Positions 39,738 to 48,443 of a DNA stretch of 64,000 nucleotides are shown one piece after another. A model generated the notes under the pieces. The model had not been told where the DNA came from, did not search any database, and saw only the letters and a list, made by a program, of their open reading frames with translations. Source of the DNA: Cenarchaeum symbiosum A (GTDB lineage Archaea > Thermoproteota > Nitrososphaeria > Nitrososphaerales > Nitrosopumilaceae); NCBI GenBank assembly GCA_000200715.1, contig DP000238.1, positions 1,204,593 to 1,268,592 on the forward strand. Reading direction: 5' to 3'. Position 1 is the stretch's first letter. Each line of letters starts with the position of its first letter. A program made the translations under genes and the position numbers.

Positions 39738-42700
39738 CTATGGAGATACGCGCGTTATCCTGTGGTAGAACAAGGATACCTGGTCTTCCTTCTCAATCTC
39801 TACATCCCAGTCTTCTACGTGTATAAAGTCCCCAGGTTCCGCGGGCAGAACGGTAAACTTTTCAAACTGGACGTCGGCCCCGCTGTACCTCACCTGGTAG
39901 TCCCTTCCGTCCACCTCTACTATAGCGTATACGGTGCCCCGGTCCCTCGTGGGTCCGGATACGGCGCACCCGTCGCCTATCACGCAGATGCCTGCCGCGC
40001 TGACCCGCAGGTTCACCGCCGACTCCTCGCCGCGGTCCGGCGTGATCAGCGTGCCCTGTATGGTGCGCGGCATCAGCTCTATTCCGCCGGAGATGACGGG
40101 CACGGCAGATATCCGGGTCATATTGTCAGTCGACCTGAACTTTTCCGTCTCACGGTGCTCAAAGCCCACCGGCTCCTGCACGGGGGGCGCCTCTGTCACG
40201 TTGAACGCAAGGTGGTACGTCCCAAAGTCGGTATCGGCCAGGATCTCATATCCGCCCAGGGCCTCTGCGCCGGGCGGTATTCTATACGAGTAGCTGAACG
40301 TTCCCGAGGCCGTCGGGACCACCGGCTCTGTCGTGCCCGTCGTCCCGCAGATCTGTATCCCGCAGGTCACCCGGTCCTGGCTCTCGCTTACAACAGTGAT
40401 GTCCACCTGGGAAAGATACACCAGCTTGTTTGGGCGGCCCGTTATGTTTACAGTCTCGCCTGGCCGGTACTCGGAGCGGTCGGAGCTGAGGATAAGCTCA
40501 AGTGGCAGCCCATCTCCATACTGGAGCTCGTTTACCACCTCGAATGGAATCCTGACGCTGTGCCCCCCGTATGAGGTGTCCACCCGGTATGTCCCGTCGA
40601 ATATGGTCGCCGGCAGGTCCAGGACAGTCCCAAAGTTGCCGCCCCCGTCAAGCTCAAGGAACAGCGAGTAGACCACCTTGTACGGCCACACAGCCTGCTT
40701 TACAATGGACTCGGCGCGCTCAAAGCTGGCCGCGCCGAGCTCGTTCTTTTGGGCCACTCCCGATATGACCATCTCCTCGCCTGCAAGGTAGACAGGCTTG
40801 TCGGTCGAGACCTCCAGCGGCGCCACGCCAAGAGTGTCGGCCTCCGGGTTGGGCGAGACTTTAAAGAAGATATTCTCGCTCCACGAGTCCGCCGAGAATG
40901 CCACCCTGTACACCCCGTAGTTGCTCGACTGCGGGATCCTGTCGTTGGTGATGCGGTGCTCCTTCTCGGCTATGGGCGTCCTCCAGGACCACGAAAACTT
41001 GGAGTCGTCCACCAGTGTGCCGAACCTGTCGGTATCCCCGTCGGGCCTGTACAGTATGATGTCGATGCCGCTGCCCTTGACGGCCCCGGGATATATACCC
41101 CTGACGATGACCTCCTCGCCGAGGCCGAGCACCTCGGAGTTTATCTCAAACTTGTACTGGCCTTCAAAGTCGAGCGGGTCGGTCACGGCAAACCTGGCAT
41201 TTGCAGTGTGCTCTCCCCCCGCGTGCGAGGCCCGTATCGAATACTCGCCGGGCGGGTATATCGCGCTGTACAATGTGTCCTCTATCCGGTAGTTGCCCGC
41301 TATGTCCGGCACCGCAGTGAGCGTATACTCTACATTCTCGCGCTCGATGGACGAGACGCGCCTATCGTAGCCGAGCTTGCCCTCCGAGCCAGACATGCTG
41401 ATCTCCACAAGATCAGTCTGGTAGCTGCTCAGCGGGATCATCCTGTTTACCTTGCCGTATATCGATATGCGCGAGCCCTGCTCGTAGGTGACCTCGTCTG
41501 TATAGACGGTCAGGGGGGCTGCAGCATCCGTAAAGGACGCGACCGGGTCCTCCACCACCTGGAAGAACGCCTCCGCCGAGCCCACGTTCTTTGATATCCT
41601 CACCCTGTACTCGCCCAGCCTGTCGGGGTTGTTGCCTATCTCGTATTCATACTTGAAGGTGCTGTCCCCCTCCAGGCGCACGGCGCCCGATTCTTTTGCA
41701 AGCCTTGACGAATCAGTGTCCAGGGATGTTGTTCCCACCTGCTGTATCTCCACGTCCAGCGAGAATACATACCGGTTGTTGAGCCTGCCCGTTATCTCGA
41801 CGGTATCGCCCGGTGCATATACCCCGCCGTCAAGGTATAGCGATATCGGGCGGTCCTCTATGGCCTCTTCTGTCAGCTCAAAATAAGAGGATGCCGCCTC
41901 TCCCCCGTATGCGGCTGTAATCACATGCCTGCCAAACGTTGGCCCCACCGTATCCATGAACATGGTGGTGGCAAACCTGCCGGCAGCATCGGGGTACAGC
42001 GTGCCCCGCAGCACGTTCACCCCTTCAGGGTCTTCTACCTGGAACTTGAGCCCCGCGTACTGGGTTATCTCCGAGGTCCTCGCCGTAATCGTGGCGGTCT
42101 GTCCCGGTATGTAGAATTCCTCGTCAAATGATATCGATAATGCGCCTTCTGCCTCGATCTCTTCTGCATCCTCCGGCTCGACTACTGAAAATGATGCATC
42201 CGCCCTGGCCCCGGCGTACTCGACTGTGGCAAGATACTCGCCGGTCCTCAGACCCACCGCCTTTTGCAGGCTTATGACCTCTTCAAACTCTAGGTTAAAG
42301 TCAGGATACAGTGAAAATGCGCCGCGGTACCCGGGCCCGAGCACCACCAGGTTTACCGTAGCAACGCCAAAGGTGGGCTTTTCGACGAATACTGACTCTG
42401 AGACCGCCCCGTGCACACGGACCTTTTCGCCAAAGACGTACTGGCTCTTGCCGGTATCGAGCGTTACACGAATCGTCCCCTCTTGTTTTACCTCGGGGCG
42501 CTCCCCGTTGGAGTTGCCGACCGACGCTTTCGCGAAACTCCAGTCGCCAGAAGATCCCGTGTCTAGGCCGTCGTATGTCCTCTGCCACGAGGAGCGGTCG
42601 TTGTCCCGGTCGTACAGGCGGTGCGTCCTGTCCACCAGCAAATCCGAGGCGTCCCGGAGGATCACCTGGGCCCCCGAATCGGCAAACCAGTTCTTTTTGT

Positions 42701-42977
42701 GGTGGAATACATCGTGATCATACGGCCCGAGGACGGTACCGTGCGGGATAGTCAGCGTCCCGCCGACCTTCCCCTGGCTGATCGTCCAGCCACTTATGTC
42801 CGCCGGGAACGCCGACGGGTTGTACAGCTCCACCCATTCTACAACCTGCAGCGCGTCGTTGCCCGGCGGGTTTGTGTCCACCTCGTTTATCACCACGTGT
42901 ACCGGCCCGGACTGTGCGTGCGCGCCTCCCATGGCCGCCACAAGGCCCAGTGCCAGGACAGCGTACAATGCCTTCAT
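39738..42977 (-). CDS. Giant secreted protein with lamin-tail and Ig-like repeats, 1079 aa
   Basis: Signal peptide MKALYAVLALGLVAAMGG with cut at AHA-Q. Residues about 25-150 form a lamin-tail (LTD) domain: VVINEVDTNPPGND, VEWVELYNPS and DISGWTIS. After that come six or seven Ig-like/MG2-like units, each with a start like VYAPGDTVEITGRLN, EYRPGETVNITGRPN or VYLAGEEMVISGVA and ending with a FxV strand. No membrane anchor is seen at the C-terminus. Probably a surface layer-associated or adhesion protein. ATG at 42977 is chosen over 43013 as the start of the signal peptide. Confidence 0.82.
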   Translation of the reverse strand: MKALYAVLALGLVAAMGGAHAQSGPVHVVINEVDTNPPGNDALQVVEWVELYNPSAFPADISGWTISQGKVGGTLTIPHGTVLGPYDHDVFHHKKNWFADSGAQVILRDASDLLVDRTHRLYDRDNDRSSWQRTYDGLDTGSSGDWSFAKASVGNSNGERPEVKQEGTIRVTLDTGKSQYVFGEKVRVHGAVSESVFVEKPTFGVATVNLVVLGPGYRGAFSLYPDFNLEFEEVISLQKAVGLRTGEYLATVEYAGARADASFSVVEPEDAEEIEAEGALSISFDEEFYIPGQTATITARTSEITQYAGLKFQVEDPEGVNVLRGTLYPDAAGRFATTMFMDTVGPTFGRHVITAAYGGEAASSYFELTEEAIEDRPISLYLDGGVYAPGDTVEITGRLNNRYVFSLDVEIQQVGTTSLDTDSSRLAKESGAVRLEGDSTFKYEYEIGNNPDRLGEYRVRISKNVGSAEAFFQVVEDPVASFTDAAAPLTVYTDEVTYEQGSRISIYGKVNRMIPLSSYQTDLVEISMSGSEGKLGYDRRVSSIERENVEYTLTAVPDIAGNYRIEDTLYSAIYPPGEYSIRASHAGGEHTANARFAVTDPLDFEGQYKFEINSEVLGLGEEVIVRGIYPGAVKGSGIDIILYRPDGDTDRFGTLVDDSKFSWSWRTPIAEKEHRITNDRIPQSSNYGVYRVAFSADSWSENIFFKVSPNPEADTLGVAPLEVSTDKPVYLAGEEMVISGVAQKNELGAASFERAESIVKQAVWPYKVVYSLFLELDGGGNFGTVLDLPATIFDGTYRVDTSYGGHSVRIPFEVVNELQYGDGLPLELILSSDRSEYRPGETVNITGRPNKLVYLSQVDITVVSESQDRVTCGIQICGTTGTTEPVVPTASGTFSYSYRIPPGAEALGGYEILADTDFGTYHLAFNVTEAPPVQEPVGFEHRETEKFRSTDNMTRISAVPVISGGIELMPRTIQGTLITPDRGEESAVNLRVSAAGICVIGDGCAVSGPTRDRGTVYAIVEVDGRDYQVRYSGADVQFEKFTVLPAEPGDFIHVEDWDVEIEKEDQVSLFYHRITRVSP

Positions 42978-43058
42978 GCCAGCCCCTCTGAGTGCGGCTC
43001 CGGTACAGGCCATTTTAAGGCCCTGCGGCGCAAAAGTTGAGCCGTTGGGGTAATTCCG

Positions 43059-43304
43059 TCAACTCTTTGAGTCTCCGGCACACTGGGGGCACTTTCCATC
43101 CTTGATGAGCTCGCCGCATTCCGCACATATGCCCTCTCCCACCTTCTTGTTCAGGGCAGCCTGCCTGTTGGAGGCTATGCCCTTGATGGCAAAGAATATG
43201 CCGGCGCCCACGCCCAGAGCGAACGGGCCGATGTACAGCCATGTTCCCGTCACTATCATCCCTGTGGCCCCGAGCAGGATAAGATCCCTCCTTATGAACT
43301 TCAA
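43059..43304 (-). CDS. Small membrane zinc-ribbon protein, 81 aa
   Basis: A hydrophobic hairpin (about 8-45, LILLGATGMIVTGTWLYIGP and then GVGAGIFFAIKG) followed by a zinc ribbon CAECGELIKDGKCPQC at the C-terminus. CTTTTATCAAATC near 43327-43338 is a suitable TATA box. Function unknown; similar one-to-two TM zinc-ribbon proteins are common in archaea. Confidence 0.75.
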   Translation of the reverse strand: MKFIRRDLILLGATGMIVTGTWLYIGPFALGVGAGIFFAIKGIASNRQAALNKKVGEGICAECGELIKDGKCPQCAGDSKS

Positions 43305-43383
43305 TCAACCCGTGTACGGCCGGATTTGATAAAAGAGTTGTGCAGGAATGGTGTACGCGGGGCCGCGGCTGCAGGTGCCGCGG

Positions 43384-44373
43384 CTACTGCGGCCGCTCCG
43401 GCAGTATACCCTTGGGCCGGAACAGCAGCACGGCCAGCATGAGGCCCCCTAGCAGCAGGTAGTCGAGCCATATTATATCGAACGGGACAAACCCCTCAAA
43501 GTTGTCGTTGTAGTATACCACGAGCTTTCTTATCACCACGAATATGAACGTGCCCAGCAGCACGCCCTTGTTGTTTGCAAGGCCCCCCACTATCACCATT
43601 ACAAAGGGCAGAAACGTCCAGTTGAGCCTGTTATATCCGAATGCTATGACCCCCTCCGCATAGGAGGCGTACATCATCCCCCCGAGCGCCCCTATCATTC
43701 CGGCGAGCATCAGAACCTTTATGCGCACTTTGGCGGGATCCCTGCCAAGCGACTGGAGCGCCACCTCGTCGTCCCGGGTGGCGCGCAGCAGCCTGCCGAC
43801 CGGCGAGCGCGTAAAGCGCGAGACCAGCAGGTAGACCACGCCGGCAACTGCCGCCAGCACCACGCTGGCAGAGGCAAACCTCAGGTCGTCGGGCACAAAC
43901 GAGAGCACGTCCGGCACGGAGACGCCCAGTGTGCCCCCCACCAGCGGCTCATAGTTTATTCCGACTATCCGTATTATCTCGCCAAATGCCAGCAGAGTTA
44001 TCGCAAGGTAGTCGCCGCGCAGCCTGACCGCGGGATACGCAGATACAAGCCCGAGGCCGGCGCCTGCTGCCATGGCCGCAATGGCGGCAACTGCAAAGAC
44101 GCCCACCCCCAGCAGCGGCTCGGCGGCAAGGCCGCGGTTGATCTCGTCGACCACAGCCAGGTTGTCCCCCGACGAATCAACGGAGAGAGCAGCTCCAAGC
44201 AGGCTGAGCGTGACCATCGGGACTACAAACGCGCCCGCCGCCACCGCGAGCACCTTGCCAAAGTTCGGCACGCCCCCGTAGCCGAACTCGAGGTTCAGCG
44301 AGAGGTTGATTATCAGGTATATCGCAAAGATCGCCACAAGATCCGATATGAAAATTATCTCAGAGGGGATCAT
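43384..44373 (-). CDS. livM: Branched-chain amino acid-type ABC permease LivM, 329 aa
   Basis: Second permease of the importer. About nine hydrophobic segments; the conserved part has LVSAYPAVRLRGDYLAITLL and LLRATRDDEVALQSLGRDPA, then VMIVGGLANNKGVLLGTFIF. ATG at 44373 overlaps the livH stop (ATGA). It is the last gene of the livK-livG-livF-livH-livM order. The substrate could be amino acids, amides or urea. Confidence 0.92.
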   Translation of the reverse strand: MIPSEIIFISDLVAIFAIYLIINLSLNLEFGYGGVPNFGKVLAVAAGAFVVPMVTLSLLGAALSVDSSGDNLAVVDEINRGLAAEPLLGVGVFAVAAIAAMAAGAGLGLVSAYPAVRLRGDYLAITLLAFGEIIRIVGINYEPLVGGTLGVSVPDVLSFVPDDLRFASASVVLAAVAGVVYLLVSRFTRSPVGRLLRATRDDEVALQSLGRDPAKVRIKVLMLAGMIGALGGMMYASYAEGVIAFGYNRLNWTFLPFVMVIVGGLANNKGVLLGTFIFVVIRKLVVYYNDNFEGFVPFDIIWLDYLLLGGLMLAVLLFRPKGILPERPQ

Positions 44374-45269
44374 GCGCGCCTCCTCAGGCTTGCAAGGCCG
44401 TTTGGCAGCACGAGCAGCGTCACCACTATGAATATGAACGCGACCACCGGCCTGTACGCCACCACCCACGCGCCTGTCGCCGATGCCAGCAGGCCCGTGC
44501 CGAATATCTCAGAGACCCCTATCAGGACGCCCCCGAGTATCGCCCCGTATATGCTCGTAAAGCCGCCCACTATGCTGCCCGCAAAGACGCTCGGGATCAT
44601 GATAGCCGCAAGAGACGGATCGCCCTGGAACCACAGCGCCAGCAGGACGCCTGCCAGCCCGGCAAGGCCCCCGCTGAGAAACCATGAAAAGCCGAACATC
44701 ATATTCGTGTTGATGCCGACAGTCTCTGCAAGCGAGCGGTTCTCTATTGCGGCCCTCATCGAGACGCCGAACTTTGTCCTGTACAGCAGATAGTACAGGC
44801 CGACTACCAGCCCCGCCATGATGGCAAGCGAGACGGTGAGGACCGCGGGAGCCCCGAATAGCTCGCCGTCAAAGCTGCGCAGCGTAAACTCCCTCGAGGT
44901 TATCCGGTACTCGGATATCACATCTGCAATTATGTTGAGGATCCCTATCATTACAAAGTCAAACGACAAAGTGGCTATCATTATCGTAAGGTAGGACGCG
45001 CCTTTTTTCTGCAGCGTCTTTATCACCCCATAGTATAACACAAGGGCCAGCGCCCCCGATGCCGCAAACGAGAGCGGGAGCGAATAGTAGGGGCCGAGGC
45101 CTGCTATCTTTGTCACCACCAATACTACATACATGCCCAGAATCGCAAACGACATGTGTGCAAAGTTGGGCACCCGGGTTATCTTGTATGTGAGAGTCAG
45201 CCCGGTGCAGAGCACTGCCAGTATGCAGGCGTAGATTATCGCGTCCAGGGCGAGTATGTCGTACGCCAT
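44370..45269 (-). CDS. livH: Branched-chain amino acid-type ABC permease LivH, 299 aa
   Basis: First permease of the importer, about eight hydrophobic segments. Seen: GLTLTYKITRVPNFAHMSFA near the start, LLYRTKFGVSMRAAIENRSL (EAA-like loop), INTNMMFGFSWFLSGGLAGL and GAILGGVLIGVSEIFG. ATG at 45269 overlaps the livF stop in TAATG. The longer upstream frame is antisense or shadow of livF. Confidence 0.92.
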   Translation of the reverse strand: MAYDILALDAIIYACILAVLCTGLTLTYKITRVPNFAHMSFAILGMYVVLVVTKIAGLGPYYSLPLSFAASGALALVLYYGVIKTLQKKGASYLTIMIATLSFDFVMIGILNIIADVISEYRITSREFTLRSFDGELFGAPAVLTVSLAIMAGLVVGLYYLLYRTKFGVSMRAAIENRSLAETVGINTNMMFGFSWFLSGGLAGLAGVLLALWFQGDPSLAAIMIPSVFAGSIVGGFTSIYGAILGGVLIGVSEIFGTGLLASATGAWVVAYRPVVAFIFIVVTLLVLPNGLASLRRRA

Positions 45270-45940
45270 TATACCCCCAGGTACGAGCGCAGATCTGCCG
45301 AGAGCTCGGCTGGCGGGCCCGTATACCGGACCGTCCCCCCGACCAGCAGGTACGCGTTGTCGCAGATTTCGAGCGCGCTCCTCGCATTCTGCTCCACCAG
45401 GACAACGCACGTGCCCAGCGCCTTTTGCACCTCCCGTATCTTTGCAAAGACTGCAGTTGCGTTCTTTGGGGACAGCGCGGCAGTAGGCTCGTCGAAGAGC
45501 AGAACCTTCGGGTGGGCAGTCACGGCCATGGCCATAGCTAGCATCTGCCGCTGGCCGCCTGAGAGCTGCGACGCCTTGCGGCCCCTCCCCTGGTCCAGCT
45601 CCGGGAATAAATCCAGCGCGGCAGACGAGCTGCCGCTTGATATGGCCAGGTTCTCCGCTATGGTAAGCTCCTGGAATACGTTGCTTCTCTGCGGCATATA
45701 GCATACGCCCATCCTGGCTATGCGGTGCGGCCTCATCCCCGTTATCTCCCTGCCCTCTAGCATGACCGAGCCCGACATTATATCGCACTGCGAGACCATC
45801 GACTTTAGGACCGTGCTCTTTCCAGAGCCGTTTGCGCCCACCACGACAGTTATGCCGTTGCCTGCCTCAAAGTCCACACCTTGCAAAATCACCTTCTTGC
45901 CGTACCCGCTGTGCAGGGATTTTGTGGATATTACGGCCAT
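45269..45940 (-). CDS. livF: Branched-chain amino acid-type ABC ATPase LivF, 223 aa
   Basis: ATP-binding subunit. Walker A GANGSGKSTVL (about 35), Q-loop YMPQRSNVF, signature LSGGQRQMLAMAMA (about 124), Walker B VLLFDEPTAALSP and switch His region VVLVEQNARSA, the last typical of LivF. The protein is slightly shorter than the usual 235. It lies between livG (7-base gap) and livH (1-base overlap). Confidence 0.93.
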   Translation of the reverse strand: MAVISTKSLHSGYGKKVILQGVDFEAGNGITVVVGANGSGKSTVLKSMVSQCDIMSGSVMLEGREITGMRPHRIARMGVCYMPQRSNVFQELTIAENLAISSGSSSAALDLFPELDQGRGRKASQLSGGQRQMLAMAMAVTAHPKVLLFDEPTAALSPKNATAVFAKIREVQKALGTCVVLVEQNARSALEICDNAYLLVGGTVRYTGPPAELSADLRSYLGV

Positions 45941-45947
45941 GATCCCC

Positions 45948-46679
45948 CTACAGGTAGGACTCTACCACTTTTTCGTTGCTCAATACATGGTCTGGCGCAT
46001 CCACCGCTATGACCCTGCCGTCATCAAGCACTATCACCCTGTCGGAGTAGCCCAGGGCAATATCCAGGCGGTGCTCGACAATCAAAAAAGTCATCGATGC
46101 CGCAAGCCCCCTTATCGTCTTGAATATCTTGTGCGCAAGCGCGGGCGCTATTCCCGCTATCGGCTCGTCTAGCAGTATCGTGCGGGGCCGGGCCATCAGC
46201 CCCTTTGCCAGCTCGAGGAGCTTTATCTGCCCGCCCGACAGGTTGTACGCAAGGGATCCGCCAAGCTCGCCCATCCCCAGCGATTCCAGTATCTCTGTGG
46301 CCTTTTTTCGCGCCTCCCGCTGGGCGGCAGACCACTTAGACGGGAGCAGCGCGTGCCGGAACGATTCATCTATCTTTGCCGCCATTAGCATGTTCTCCAT
46401 TACCGACAGCTCGGCAAATAGCCGCGGCGTCTGAAATGTGCGCATTATCCCCCTGTGGTATATCCTGTCCGGCGTATAGTGCGTTATGTCCGCGCCCTCG
46501 TCGGTGATGCTGCCGGAATCCGGGTGCAGCAGGCCCGATATCATGTTTATTATCGTGGTCTTGCCCGAGCCGTTGGCGCCTATCAGCAGGTTTACCTTGT
46601 TGGGCTCGACATCAAAGGTGGCGCCATCCACCGCCTTGTTGCCGCCAAAGCTCTTTGTTACGTCTGATATCTGTATCAT
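45948..46679 (-). CDS. livG: Branched-chain amino acid-type ABC ATPase LivG, 243 aa
   Basis: Second ATP-binding subunit. Walker A GANGSGKTTIINM, MRTFQTPRLFAELSVMENML (LivG-type Q-loop), signature LSGGQIKLLELAKGL, Walker B TILLDEPIAGIAP and the switch FLIVEHRLD. ATG at 46679 overlaps the livK stop (ATGA), so the longer frame to 46727 is rejected. Confidence 0.93.
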   Translation of the reverse strand: MIQISDVTKSFGGNKAVDGATFDVEPNKVNLLIGANGSGKTTIINMISGLLHPDSGSITDEGADITHYTPDRIYHRGIMRTFQTPRLFAELSVMENMLMAAKIDESFRHALLPSKWSAAQREARKKATEILESLGMGELGGSLAYNLSGGQIKLLELAKGLMARPRTILLDEPIAGIAPALAHKIFKTIRGLAASMTFLIVEHRLDIALGYSDRVIVLDDGRVIAVDAPDHVLSNEKVVESYL

Positions 46680-47941
46680 GTGATTATTTCGCCGGTCTCG
46701 GCCTTGTACAGGCCGTAGAACACCCACTCCCCGTCGCGTATGGAATACAGCTCATAGTCGGAGACCGCCAGGTCCCCCGCATCGTTGAGTATTATCGTCC
46801 CCAGGCTGCCCGAATAGTGCTCGGCAACAGTCGGGAGCGCCTCCATTATCAGCCCCGGGTCGTCCGTCTGCAGCTGGAGTATGCTCATGCCGAACAGCCA
46901 CACTGAATCGTATGATGAATATGCATAGTTGTTGGGCGATGAGCCTATCTGTTCCGTGAGCACCTCCTTGACGTGGTCGTGCTGGTCGTTCTGGGAAGCC
47001 GCAAACTGGGCAGATATGAAGCCCACGCCTTCCACGAACTCGGCCGTGATCGGGTCCTCGGTCAGCTGGCCGTTGTTGGCAAGAGAGTCCGTGCCGATCC
47101 ACAGTACGGTCGAAAGGTCGTCATAGGAGCTTGCCGCGTTGAAAAAGTGGACCGCCTCCTCAAAGCCTATCATTATTATTGCCACCTCGGAGGCGGGCCT
47201 GTCCTGCAGGTATACCCCGAGCTTTTCGTTGAGCAGGTGCGCCTCTGTGGAGAATACTGTGCTCTCCGGGGAATAGCGTATCCCCTCGTCGAATGTGCCG
47301 CCAAAGGATTCGAACGAACTCTTCGTCGACTCGTACAGCCCGTCGCCCCAGACGTCCCCCCTGTACACGGGGATTGCCGCTGTAACCTCCTGAGTCTGCA
47401 GCAGGCGGGCCAACACCCTGCCCTGCTGGGTGTCATCGGGGACGAGCCGGAATATGTTGTCATCGATGGCCAGCGCCGGGGAGGTGCTTGACGGCGATAT
47501 GAGCAGCATCCCGTTGGATTCCGCATAGCTCTTTACATTGCGGAGCTCGGCACTGGTCTCTGTACCGAGCACAAGCTTTACCCCCTTGGAGTTCAGCGAC
47601 TGGATCTTTTCAAGGGCGACTATCGGGTCTGCCTGGCTGTCCTCTACCACCAGGTTGAGCTCCCACCCGGCGTCTATCTCGTCTAGATACCGGTTAAAGT
47701 CGACGAGTGCAAGCTCTGCAGCCAGCCCGTTGTCATACCCGTGCGACGAGAGGTCGCCCGTGGCCGGCAGCACCACTCCTATGTCTATGGTCCCCGAGGG
47801 GCCCATGCGCTCCATGGCCTGTTCGGGGGCGGCAGCCGGGGCGGCCGCATCTGTCGCCGTATAAGAGAATCCCACCGCGAGGCCGATCGATATGCCCACT
47901 GCGACCCCGATGGCGCCTATTATCATGGCGGATCTCTGCAT
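46676..47941 (-). CDS. livK: ABC transporter substrate-binding protein LivK-like, 421 aa
   Basis: Periplasmic-binding-type protein anchored by an N-terminal membrane segment (about 6-28), then an Ala/Pro linker. The binding domains have IDIGVVLPATGDLSSHG, VVEDSQADPIVALEKIQSL, LLISPSSTSPALA (ligand site) and YAYSSYDSVWLFG. The TATA box TTATACTAAAC near 47960-47972 lies 26 bases before the ATG and drives the whole five-gene operon. The ligand cannot be told; amino acids, short amides and urea are candidates. Confidence 0.9.
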   Translation of the reverse strand: MQRSAMIIGAIGVAVGISIGLAVGFSYTATDAAAPAAAPEQAMERMGPSGTIDIGVVLPATGDLSSHGYDNGLAAELALVDFNRYLDEIDAGWELNLVVEDSQADPIVALEKIQSLNSKGVKLVLGTETSAELRNVKSYAESNGMLLISPSSTSPALAIDDNIFRLVPDDTQQGRVLARLLQTQEVTAAIPVYRGDVWGDGLYESTKSSFESFGGTFDEGIRYSPESTVFSTEAHLLNEKLGVYLQDRPASEVAIIMIGFEEAVHFFNAASSYDDLSTVLWIGTDSLANNGQLTEDPITAEFVEGVGFISAQFAASQNDQHDHVKEVLTEQIGSSPNNYAYSSYDSVWLFGMSILQLQTDDPGLIMEALPTVAEHYSGSLGTIILNDAGDLAVSDYELYSIRDGEWVFYGLYKAETGEIIT

Positions 47942-48016
47942 GATTCGACCCCCTGACCGTTTAGTATAAAGTTATTGGCACAGAACAGCGGCGGCTGCCG
48001 CGCGGCGTGTCGCGGC

Positions 48017-48093
48017 TGGTGGGACCGGCAGGATTTGAACCTGCGGCCTCTGGTACCCAAAACCAGAATCATGCCAAGCTAGACTACGGTCCC
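48017..48093 (-). tRNA. tRNA-Pro (TGG)
   Basis: On the minus strand the acceptor strands are GGGACCG and CGGTCCC. The anticodon stem CTGGT/ACCAG encloses loop TTTGGGT, giving anticodon TGG with G37. The T arm is GCAGG-TTCAAAT-CCTGC. CCA is encoded (48017-48019). The D stem is weak (three pairs). No intron. An A/T-rich box (48119-48130) stands upstream, close to the left end of cargo unit 2. Confidence 0.92.
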
Positions 48094-48132
48094 GGTAGCG
48101 CTGCGGCGCCGTCCACCCCAATTTAAGCCTGA

Positions 48133-48140
48133 AGATTTAA
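48133..48140. repeat. Target-site duplication of cargo unit 2, left
   Basis: AGATTTAA, identical to 52913-52920, directly outside the inverted terminal sequences. Confidence 0.85.
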
Positions 48141-48235
48141 GACTCTGTCCAGTATGGGTGCCACGGATCAGAGTGGGCAGCCAAATGACATGAGAATCCT
48201 CGCCCAAATCTTTTGAACCGCTCCCATTGCGCCTT
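48141..48235 (+). repeat. Terminal inverted repeat, unit 2 left
   Basis: Begins GACTCTGTCCAGTATGGGTG, continues GCCACGGATCAGAGTGGGCA and CAAATGACATGAGAATCCTC. The first 26 bases match the right end of unit 2 at about 21 positions, the most diverged of the four ends. Confidence 0.85.
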
Positions 48236-48443
48236 GATTTCATGCCTTGCCATCCATACAGGGGCGCACTCTGAAATGGTCCAGGCGGCGGGTCAACGCG
48301 GGCAAAAATAGGATGTCCGTTTCGCGCAACGGCACGGTCACGGCTCCCGTATCTCAAACGAGCCCATCATCCACGGAAAGATCGTACAATGGTACCCATA
48401 GTGTCCCGCGTCAAGCCCACTGGTATCAAGGGTGGACCCACCG
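48236..48443. other. Unassigned interior of unit 2, left side
   Basis: Between the left terminal repeat and the serpin stop. Frames crossing it lack homology. I see no RNA or promoter. Confidence 0.4.
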
